Shown here: in pieces, positions 12,501 to 17,189 of the stretch
Layout: every line of letters starts with the position of its first letter
Position numbering within the stretch: the first letter of the stretch is position 1
Source: Hondaea fermentalgiana
Taxonomy: Eukaryota > Sar > Bigyra > Thraustochytrida > Thraustochytriidae
Direction of reading: 5' to 3'
Assembly (NCBI GenBank): GCA_014084085.1
Contig: NPFB01000084.1
Span: 355,821-398,907, forward strand
Length of the DNA stretch: 43,087 nucleotides
Program-made: the position numbers and the translations under genes
The notes under the pieces: generated by a model
What the model was told of the DNA's origin: nothing
Seen by the model: only the letters and a program-made list of their open reading frames with translations
Database searches by the model: none

Positions 12501-14185
12501 GGCCCGGTCAAGTGCAACGAGCCTGCGCTGCTAGAGAGCGACTTGAGGGCCGGGCAATCGTCCAGATTTGCTCCGGCGATGGTGACTTCGCCTTTCGACA
12601 AAGCGCGGAGAGCTCTACAATTGCTAATTGACAAAGACCGTGAGCACTCGAGCGAGGAGGTCGCCACGGTCTTGAGCTTTGCGCAGCGCTCGAGCGTGAG
12701 CCCCGCAATGCTTACATTGTCGCCTAGAGACCGGAGTTCGTCGCATCCTCGAATGTAGACGCTGTGCGATGCACTGATCAGATTCGGCGCGAGCTCTTCG
12801 ATGTCATCCAAGCTTGACAAGTGCAGATCTGAGGTCACGCAGGTATTCTCGAGCCAGTCAGCTGCGCCTTTGACGCGTTCCAGATTGAGATTCTTGACTG
12901 TCCACGCCACCTCGGCGGGGTTCACATTCGGCATGGAAGCGTCGCGGATCTTAACGGAGCACTTTGTACGGATACGCTCGGGAAGACCCGGAATGTCGCT
13001 CAGCTCCCCGTTCATGTTGAGCCATAAGTCTTTTTTGAGCCGGAGACCGCGAACTTGTGGCGGCCCCTCGCGAGCCTCGAGTTCGGCGATACGATCTTGG
13101 CGGGCCTTGAGAAGACGGGCGCGACGGCGGGCATTTCGGCGCTCCACGCGCTCGCGCTCCAAGCGAGCACGAACGCGTTCTGGAGCGCGTGTGTCCTCGA
13201 AGGCGGAAATGATAGCGTGGCGAGCAACAAAGGTAGTCACACCGGCAGCGCGGAGGGGCACATGCGTTAAGGTTCCGCACCGCGAGAGTGTTGTCCACCC
13301 ATTTTCTTCAAAAAGCGGAAACATATCCTCCATACCAATACCGCGCAAGAGTTGGCGAATCATAAACGGCTCGTTTGACTCAGGATCGGTACTCAGCTCG
13401 CCGGACTCGTCGTCACTGATGTCTTCGGGATCAAAGTTCTGACCGGGATCACTGTTAACGGCACTGGAGGCATCGAGATTTTCAAATGCGGCGATGATGC
13501 GTTCGCGCATGGAGAACAGCGGAACGTCTGCAGCGCGCAGATCAGAGTGAGACACATTGCGAAGCCGATCGAGCGTCACAAGATTCTCGCGCTCAAAGGA
13601 TGGGATAAAGTCTGCATGTCCAATGTTACGAAGGACGTTCGCGATGGTCACCATCTCATCGTTTCTGTCGAGGTCGTCGACGTCCGAGTCGTAGTCAGAT
13701 CCGTAGTCGAGGGCTGGCGCTGCAGCGTAGAGAGCTTTCTTGACTTGATCTATGCCATCAACGTTTGCGCTTTCCACTCTGTCGGCCCAGTCTTCGATGT
13801 AAGCTCGTGTCGCTGCATCGCAGCGAGAGCGGTCTTTCTTCTTGGACCTTTTCCGTCTCGGCCGTCTGCCCCTTGATCGTGACGCGCTGCTCGAAGATCC
13901 TGACGTGTCGCTGTCGGAGGACAAGGGCGAGGACTCTTGCGAGGAGCCGCTGTCACTGGTTGCGCTGTCCCGCTCCCGCCTGAGCAGGCGATTCGCTGCT
14001 TCTTCGTCGTCTTCGTCGTCCGAGCGGTCCGAGTCGCGGCGCACCACGACGTCTTCGCCGTCTTCGGGGCCCAGGCCTGCCTCCGCGAGGCTTGCCGCCA
14101 GGGCTGCTGCGAAGGCGTCTTCGTCGCTCTGGCCGTCCTGCTGCTCGCGCAGCGCCCGCAAGAGGTAGCTCTCGTTCTCGCTCAT
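3563..14185 (-). CDS. giant UIM / SAM-like repeat / LRR protein with C-terminal NEL-type E3 ubiquitin ligase domain
   Basis: One uninterrupted ORF of 3540 residues. Residues 21-36 (DEDAFAAALAASLAEA) fit a ubiquitin-interacting motif. About 14 SAM-like helical modules of roughly 60 residues follow (near 180-238, 274-331, 700-760, 788-843, 870-928, 1022-1086, 1099-1156, 1203-1262, 1336-1395, 1433-1488, 1609-1672, 1680-1740, 1781-1840, 1866-1925). Leucine-rich-repeat blocks occupy about 385-660 and 2012-2850, many units reading V.G.L.L..C..L..LP. A coiled coil lies near 2855-2915, and acidic or Ser/Arg-rich linkers separate the modules. Residues 3260-3460 resemble the NEL domain: Cys3327 sits in SSIDTCEDKPIWALNQM, matching the CxD catalytic motif with Asp3329, and the later WLAQWGEW (3441-3448) matches another conserved NEL stretch. 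NEL enzymes pass ubiquitin through a Cys thioester. The start is the first ATG before the UIM. No signal peptide or transmembrane segment is seen. Ligase activity is inferred from motifs only. Confidence 0.9.
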   Translation of the reverse strand: MSENESYLLRALREQQDGQSDEDAFAAALAASLAEAGLGPEDGEDVVVRRDSDRSDDEDDEEAANRLLRRERDSATSDSGSSQESSPLSSDSDTSGSSSSASRSRGRRPRRKRSKKKDRSRCDAATRAYIEDWADRVESANVDGIDQVKKALYAAAPALDYGSDYDSDVDDLDRNDEMVTIANVLRNIGHADFIPSFERENLVTLDRLRNVSHSDLRAADVPLFSMRERIIAAFENLDASSAVNSDPGQNFDPEDISDDESGELSTDPESNEPFMIRQLLRGIGMEDMFPLFEENGWTTLSRCGTLTHVPLRAAGVTTFVARHAIISAFEDTRAPERVRARLERERVERRNARRRARLLKARQDRIAELEAREGPPQVRGLRLKKDLWLNMNGELSDIPGLPERIRTKCSVKIRDASMPNVNPAEVAWTVKNLNLERVKGAADWLENTCVTSDLHLSSLDDIEELAPNLISASHSVYIRGCDELRSLGDNVSIAGLTLERCAKLKTVATSSLECSRSLSISNCRALRALSKGEVTIAGANLDDCPALKSLSSSAGSLHLTGPLSVRSCRHFACITEGHLHLQPQANVDLAVHIFSCPSLKFLAGHLETANPNRVDVEIRNSPLSGGLSQSGTAELGRIELVECVPSGWNVFDDALDHSSLSSVSEYSVHESDTPTESEDEEDEKDRKKVLALSYTSNATTVRKILSSIEMEDTLWPAFKSQGLTSVSVCKSLLSHFFLHNSLRVRLFLDRERVLEAFANAEAEPDEPDEPDEPEEEDKDAGEEDIEAGLVGILRAVNREDLLPRFTAANSLTYSTCRTISHGQLLVWGVHRFIDRVRLLTMLNSREAWSHPDRRQPAPAPARESTGRPGRTLRQALRNFDLDESILRHLESRGFDSFEACQNISHGQLREAGIFMFSTRLRVLAAMRDRSFWEGEGYRATSSDDDSEDALTRRSETRRTQCSSGSRVRRSRYSGRGSSSSEEDSSEEDSSEEEEEEEDYSDVDKERSGDEADPNAANDKKAQRIFRKRLRRALRRENLMEWYEKLKRGGYDNVDTCRYVGNKEMKALGMQFKKTRKPIIAALRRIAGEVEAGPARTPSPALVEALNEIDERSLVARLKSKKIYTAAQAAWSMSHQSLRELGYVRFEKRQRIIAAVHAAAALELQAQAESQGSQEAIDDAQELVDEAERQNQEAQDESVRAKLASPVYQVLASIDQGPLYEEMTQARLCATVKLKNLDHDSLRRCKVASYAARAEIIEAFRAADLPADFAEEGSEPPVKKKKKKDKKKGKRESKRSSQASSSRRGSQASERRTSRLPSEDNASDASSQVLCERAEGDERDFIFAKLASAGFAHVAPALFEQGYHTVAQLHAISADALAEIFGAQNDRLLACLHQMPMMGTQRGRASSSDSDSTASSTGALQKEIVLNMWDGPLAVREFLKSVDTEQYHDVIVRCGVRSIERLKSLNITQLREFGISTEDSLRILKALPHTRLTMGSDMVIMDGYDSGGSSSCASSWSDEDTAQEAAKIAEKESSQVDEEEDASLSNAEDESPSMPRETSRSRSSRRRSTASSATRRRSQTSAASGRRRASQLSSASAMRRRSQPRYGSASHVKHILETAGWDECAPALLGKVQGRKPNALRAASQLSHADLWELGVTSFRERTEIMLAIRNAAARTERDPPLLRILARLGMARYWETMKDEGTSSIDDCKAKLLAIMTESESPLWGMDRMTTVRLTRRLFSAEAASASFGDDDIDENLSDAEFGNPDRYPGAWRRRPLNDQEKAILRALRFEGLASYFDMFYDQGVRTIRAARALTVEGLANGYDLILERHRQAVVSAFDKLELPEGEVDLRVPPRDSPEGRREIEVLRCFMAPLIEEDESFENLLDRLIESDTLRTLETCRAMTSDQAREIQIWSYWAFDRIRAAATNFDARDYVSEDSSGSETEGRAERRENRAKRRQERSERREEREKQAYREKRRRKRAKWIKYLGRLEQRTKRRLKLQKEQEKVRAGPALHDLDGLTVRNLNLTSCHSLASMAGVTVSSRLSVSSCRGFSSLDGIQLDPKALALNSADNDNDTSDESSSVSVYINGCRNVNELWTSTPEVVMHGRLQISGCQFLTKVAAGGLTIDGALVVDHCTQLESLATHLFVEKGSLELESLASLKEMATESASVGPKVEVTLMLCNMLEAVTFEGSRTLGKLVVRDCEKVQQIGPPFRVNGTVNLSNLPMLEVCSVVGARSSMRLQELSNLTTLDVPDEDLDSLRDLEITQCNVLFQDSSVLSPLLVKLTNLRSLNLSDSLELKMIPDVLPPNLEELRLSGCRNLMFLPDEALANSKGQLKLDISNCHSLTSIPSNAHLANLEARNCKALRIIPRGLRVGRVRGRWKNGFIVVDSKARGDVDLTGCTALEFFGMTEVLGDLTLSGSSIVELPPVRVLGNLVATGMPELVKIRPGTIVGQVKSEANAEVSGGKANFRRCPRLREVYLERVYGDLHLSHCTSLEKLGAQRLEIGIPDPGLVHHRESGRIPKGCLHMQHCTSLREMPQELVCYEAIDMHYCMALKSLAKTRITVGYPALTKISNADGEGFFNLLGCSSLSEMPRKLTVYGSLILAMADDFETLPPFEVYGSAIVYQCLKMRKISPDLHVRGSLTILECPELETLPTNWSLSAPPVLSNANATPVRKMSRIGTMASKVMRPMFTRSRSSVESRIVTEYSLAERAEGGAGRSHRRHHGNRSRSDSNDSSDSSDSSSSSSSSSSESDMEEPEEEPLRTFDDLPTSSEASSEERTGVSLHLVDCVKLKEIPRGLKVPGTLSVVGCGEIRSLPDDVQVGHDLMINGSVMIESLPQSLLNFMADAVDKAKEARTLWEEANEARQQAQAKRDEAATAAAQGRLEIQEIKRKARLAAQEEARKDLEPIIEETKDPAAAATDDDDVDLGSDADDEGDGEADLETTPSVHSGRLSRSARRSLTSRPSRSASQVSQTAGATRRRGSGSSLSSRLARSALGSVGRRLRGGSSSSSSLAPPRRPSAASATSNVSAASFASSQVDLTPEQEAMIAEILQKVASAEIAESDAIAEIEQIKMPEKPVRFTHAVHVANTGVTDDSETVALWRQSGREGVDFYFNSTEDHGLREEAMEYIVTRDDPESRNDYGEDSDVDDSDDDYDSDDSIGDLDDAVRFWSTVAGWVTKDGRPLSEEAIKIIADREAAQEAAQEAAQESAEDPESEQPAGADTGESAARQSSSSRGSQPNVGKSSKPPPILDIKPCVEAAYVRSVVRFLSKLRTASEFRQRNMRRGLAERVMEIIQLLVDDPGTREELVICMTSSIDTCEDKPIWALNQMHVVCEIARARGDRTKLRELGRRLMRLGYVHEAAARSIAKRGGYSSTDDVCVFLRYEIDLRVPLNLPVSSRMMRYGSYIDIPTSEIFNVCRTIRAISEEDFEAWLAQWGEWERQLRLEFARDVVWKDLPTKNRRVSLGRTDLAGDELADPVELDGTVYSLEELMQFWVPSGTDYWRKVRTLEDMKTHLFRCIPLADQQPPEQL
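3806..4408 (-). other. NEL (novel E3 ligase) domain of the giant protein
   Basis: Codons for residues 3260-3460. The order of landmarks matches the bacterial IpaH/SspH/SlrP-type NEL fold. First comes an amphipathic helical lead-in (FLSKLRTASEFRQRN), then the catalytic TCEDK loop (Cys codon at 4205-4207), then ALNQMHVVCEIARARGD. Next are R.LMRLGYVHEAA, DDVCVFLRYEIDLRVPLNL, MRYGSYIDI, and EEDFEAWLAQWGEWERQL. Family assignment is by eye and needs a profile search. Confidence 0.82.
5636..8152 (-). other. second leucine-rich-repeat block of the giant protein
   Basis: Codons for residues about 2012-2850. Repeats of roughly 20-24 residues follow the pattern V.G.L.L..C..L..LP. Examples are GDVDLTGCTALEFF, GDLHLSHCTSLEKLG, and VRGSLTILECPELETLP. 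A Ser/acidic linker (about 2700-2790) splits the block before the last units (SLHLVDCVKLKEIPRGLKV). The block lies N-terminal to the NEL domain, the same order as in bacterial LRR-NEL effectors, and would be the expected substrate-recognition part. That role is inferred. Confidence 0.8.
8411..13648 (-). other. array of SAM-like helical modules in the giant protein
   Basis: Codons for residues 180-1925, broken by an LRR block near 385-660 (genomic 12206-13033). Units share a pattern of L..I....L...F...G..T...C..ISH..L...GV..F..R..I..A. Examples are IGMEDMFPLFEENGWTTL with AAGVTTFVARHAIISAF, and FDLDESILRHLESRGFDSF with AGIFMFSTRLRVLAAM. This is the sterile alpha motif logic, in which the late (L/I)G..... 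R..I....... helix is diagnostic. Copies have diverged strongly, so not every one may fold as a SAM domain. SAM arrays often polymerise, which would make this a scaffold. Confidence 0.72.
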
Positions 14186-14308
14186 CCTGTGCGCGCACGC
14201 GTCTCACGTCTGCGTCTCACGTCTGCGTCTGCGTCTACTGCGGCGGCGACGACGACGAGACGCTGCCAGTCGCCTCACCTCGCCCCGCCTCGCGTCGTCT
14301 CGACCGCG

Positions 14309-14332
14309 AGCAGCAGCAGCAGCAGCAGCAGC
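14309..14332. repeat. (AGC)8 trinucleotide repeat
   Basis: Eight perfect AGC units lie 124-147 bp upstream of the giant-gene ATG, in its presumed 5' leader or promoter. They are non-coding in the calls made here. Confidence 0.95.
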
Positions 14333-14644
14333 TTGCGCTGCACGTGCAGCACGTGTTCTCCAGCCGCTCCTCTCTCTCTTCTGCAACGTCGGCGAGGCGC
14401 GGACGCGGGGGGAAGGGGAGGGGAGGGTGGAGGGAGGGAAAAAGAGGCGCGCGAGGGCGCCTTCGCGACGCGACGCGCGTGGGCGGCCTCGCCGTGCACC
14501 TGCTGCCTGCTGGGGTCGGTCGACGGCCGACGGGTGGATGGGTGGTGAAGGATCCAAGTTGGTCTTCGTCTCGTCGAGTGATGCTCTCCGATTTTTCAAA
14601 ACCTCGCTCGCCCGCTCGCGCAGCTGCAGCAGGGCCAGGCCAGG

Positions 14645-14670
14645 CGGCGCGGCGCGGCGCGGCGCGGCGC
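14645..14670. repeat. (GGCGC)5 pentanucleotide repeat
   Basis: Five GGCGC units run head to tail in the divergent promoter region, in a very GC-rich context. No function can be assigned from sequence. Confidence 0.9.
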
Positions 14671-15717
14671 TGCTGCCGCTCCGCGCTCGCGCTCGCGCTC
14701 CGGCCCGCGCGCGCGCAGGCGCGCTGCAGGCACGCAGGGAGGCAGCGAGGGAGGCCGGCAGAGGCAGGCACGCGTCTCCTTCTCTGCTGCTCTTTCCTAT
14801 TCGGGTTCTGCACGCGCCGCGGCAACGCAGAGAGGTGCAGAGGGGGAGGGAGGAGCAGAATGTATGCGCTCGCGGTAGCCGCGCGCTAGGGGGGGGTAGC
14901 CGCGGGGGTGTGCGCACGTCCCGACTCGACTCGAAGCGCGAGGACGCGACGGCGACGATAGCGACGGCGACGGCGATGACGATGACGGCGAGCAGAGGCG
15001 AGCGGAGGCGAGAGCCCGCGAGAAAGGGGGGGGGGAGGGAGGGAGGCGGGGCCGGCGTCTCCGTCGCCGCGCGCGGAGGAGCGGCGAGGGAGAACGGCGG
15101 GAAACGAGCCAGCGTGAACATGCAGTGGGCTCACTCTTGTGCGGCTCCAAGTGGCCGGCCAGCACGGAAGGCAAAGTGTGGTTTCATGGCCAGGCTTTTT
15201 ATTACAAAAAAAGGATGAATGAAGACCTGGTCGTGAGAAGGTCGTGAAAGAGATGATGATGTGCTTGAGATGAAAGGACTTGGGAGGAAAGATCTTGGAG
15301 GGGACACGCGAGGAGGCGCGCTTGTTCGTATTTACATTCGCGAAGAAGCACCATCTTTGCTTGAATTTCGACTTGTCTGCCAGTCTCTGCCTTTGCCTGC
15401 CAGCCTATCAATGGCATGTTTCAACGCGACGATAATCGGGGGCCTCATCCACGATGGGACGGCCGGGCGCTTCCAATGGTAGGAGAACCATTCTGTCACG
15501 GATGTGATGGGCATTGAGAACAGGTCCACGGCGTCTTTGCATCTGAGCCCCTGCCAGCCAGACATTCTCAGTCGTCCGGGTTCCTACTACTAGGCCTCAA
15601 CTTCAAGCTGGATGCTCTTGATGATCACTGGCGATCACCGGTCAAGAAGAAGAACAAGAAGAAGCTTGCCGAAAACAAACGGAAAAGATCAAAACACGAT
15701 TATCGCCAGCGCCGAGG

Positions 15718-16896
15718 ATGGGCGCGGCGACATGGATCGAGGCGGCAGCGCAGAGCCGCCCGTGCCTGGTGGGCGCGGGCTTTGCTCTGTGCGTCGTGCT
15801 CATCTGGGTGCATAAAGCCTTCGAGCGTTGGCTCTTTGGCCATGGCGTCCTCGAGGGACAGAGGCGCAGCCCACCGCTCGGACAGTTCGTGAACACAGCT
15901 CGCGGCCGCGTGCACTATCTTTTTCTCGACAAGCACGGCGATTGCCGCAACGACCTTGCACGCACGGGTCCTATCGCCGCAGCAGAAACAAGTCGGACAC
16001 CAACGCCGGCGCCAAACGCCGCTGGGACCACCTATGGAGCCTTCGATGCTCCTTTGCTTGATGCGGAAGCAGCGACGACGCCGATGCAGCAGGCACGACA
16101 TGGCGAAAGGCTCGAGTACGGTGGCGTCCATGGCGAGCTCGTGGTGATTCTGCATGGCTTTGCTGGGTCGAGCGACCCTTTCATAAACGACGAACGATCC
16201 GGCTATGCCAGCTTTCTCAATGCCAATGGGTATGCCGTGCTAGCCCCAGACCTCTATGGTCACGGCCACTCGGATGGCCCAGACACGACATATAGCAGCG
16301 AGCTTTTTGCGGAGCAGCTCGCAGAACTCTGCCTCGTCTTTGGGATCTCCAAGCCGTTTGATCTTTTTGGATTCTCCATGGGCGGCTCTGTTGCGCTTAT
16401 TTTTGCACATCGCTATCCACACCTTGTACGTCGCCTCGTGCTCCAGGCCCCGCACATTGTGGAGTCACCGCTAAGGCCGAGTTTACAGGTCGCATTACGC
16501 ATTCCCTTCTTCCGTGAACTTGTAGCATACGTAATCATCTCCTTTATTGGGGAGAATCGCGGAAATCCAGCAGCCGTGCGCGCAAGTTATCGACTTCTTT
16601 TGACCAACCTTCATGGCGGCGGCCGTTGGACGAGTCCGGGTCGCGGCGGGTCTACCAAAGAAATGCTTCGCGCGGTTGAAAAAGAAGACCGAATCCAAGT
16701 CTTTATGCTTTGGGGTGAAAAGGACTCGACAGTCGGTATAACGCAGTCCCGCAAGGCGCTTCGTCTCGCGCCTCGAAGTCAGCTGGTCACGCATCGCCAT
16801 GCGGATCACATGACTTTTGCAGACGGTGATCCCGAGGTCCGTGCCTTCTTCCGCACCCAACTCCTTTCGTTTTTGCGAGCTCCCGACCGCACTTGA
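15718..16896 (+). CDS. membrane-anchored alpha/beta hydrolase
   Basis: A 392-residue serine hydrolase of the alpha/beta fold. An N-terminal hydrophobic segment (about 16-32) would anchor it in a membrane. A variable Pro/Thr/Ala linker follows (about 85-125), then the catalytic domain. The oxyanion-loop motif HGFAGSS is at 146-152 and the strand/turn GYAVLAPDLYGHGHS at about 171-185. The nucleophile elbow is GFSMGG with Ser220. The acid is probably Asp336 in WGEKDSTV, and the His is in HADHMTF (His364 or His361). The layout resembles monoacylglycerol lipases, ABHD-type esterases and epoxide-hydrolase-like proteins. The substrate is unknown, although a lipid ester is plausible given the anchor. 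The start is the ATG at 15718, which opens directly before the hydrophobic segment. The divergent neighbour is the giant NEL gene. Confidence 0.85.
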   Translation: MGAATWIEAAAQSRPCLVGAGFALCVVLIWVHKAFERWLFGHGVLEGQRRSPPLGQFVNTARGRVHYLFLDKHGDCRNDLARTGPIAAAETSRTPTPAPNAAGTTYGAFDAPLLDAEAATTPMQQARHGERLEYGGVHGELVVILHGFAGSSDPFINDERSGYASFLNANGYAVLAPDLYGHGHSDGPDTTYSSELFAEQLAELCLVFGISKPFDLFGFSMGGSVALIFAHRYPHLVRRLVLQAPHIVESPLRPSLQVALRIPFFRELVAYVIISFIGENRGNPAAVRASYRLLLTNLHGGGRWTSPGRGGSTKEMLRAVEKEDRIQVFMLWGEKDSTVGITQSRKALRLAPRSQLVTHRHADHMTFADGDPEVRAFFRTQLLSFLRAPDRT

Positions 16897-17189
16897 TTGA
16901 TAAATGTCTACCTAACTTTATAGAGCAAATCGACGTCTTCGTGGCGGACCGTTTTCACCGCAATCACTCTGCGCGAGGTCCTGCCTAACGCTGGCAGTCT
17001 GCCGCCTAACCTGCGCCTCGCATCTGCAAACCCTCAAGTGTGTGTGCGTGTGTGCGGCGCATGCAATGCACACGTCACAACACAGCTGCAGATGGACTTT
17101 CTTTCTCCCTCTCTCCCCCTCTGGGCACGTGCAGCCCCAAAGCGCGCAGCAAAGCAACAGCAAAAGCGAAATCCAGCGCGACCGGCACC

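Larger units (their letters stand above)
14186..15717. promoter_or_regulatory. 1.5-kb low-complexity divergent promoter region
   Basis: This is the spacer between the divergent giant gene (-) and the alpha/beta hydrolase gene (+). It holds (AGC)8 at 14309-14332 and polypurine and G-run stretches around 14400-14460, 14889-14898 and 15025-15045. It also has (GGCGC)5 at 14645-14670 and CG-rich dinucleotide runs. Several long open frames cross it on both strands, but they translate into Arg/Ala/Ser/Pro low complexity and overlap one another, so I do not call them genes. A better-balanced open frame on the minus strand (15332-15565, 77 codons) has no recognised relatives and was left uncalled. Confidence 0.55.

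Noticed and set aside
14204..15121. Long overlapping open frames on both strands (305 aa minus, 265 and 263 aa plus)
   Set aside because: They are Arg/Ala/Pro/Ser low complexity produced by GC-rich repeats, overlap one another and show no domain.
15332..15565. 77-codon minus-strand ORF with balanced composition
   Set aside because: No recognised family, no second supporting feature, and short; could be a gene relic but I cannot support it.
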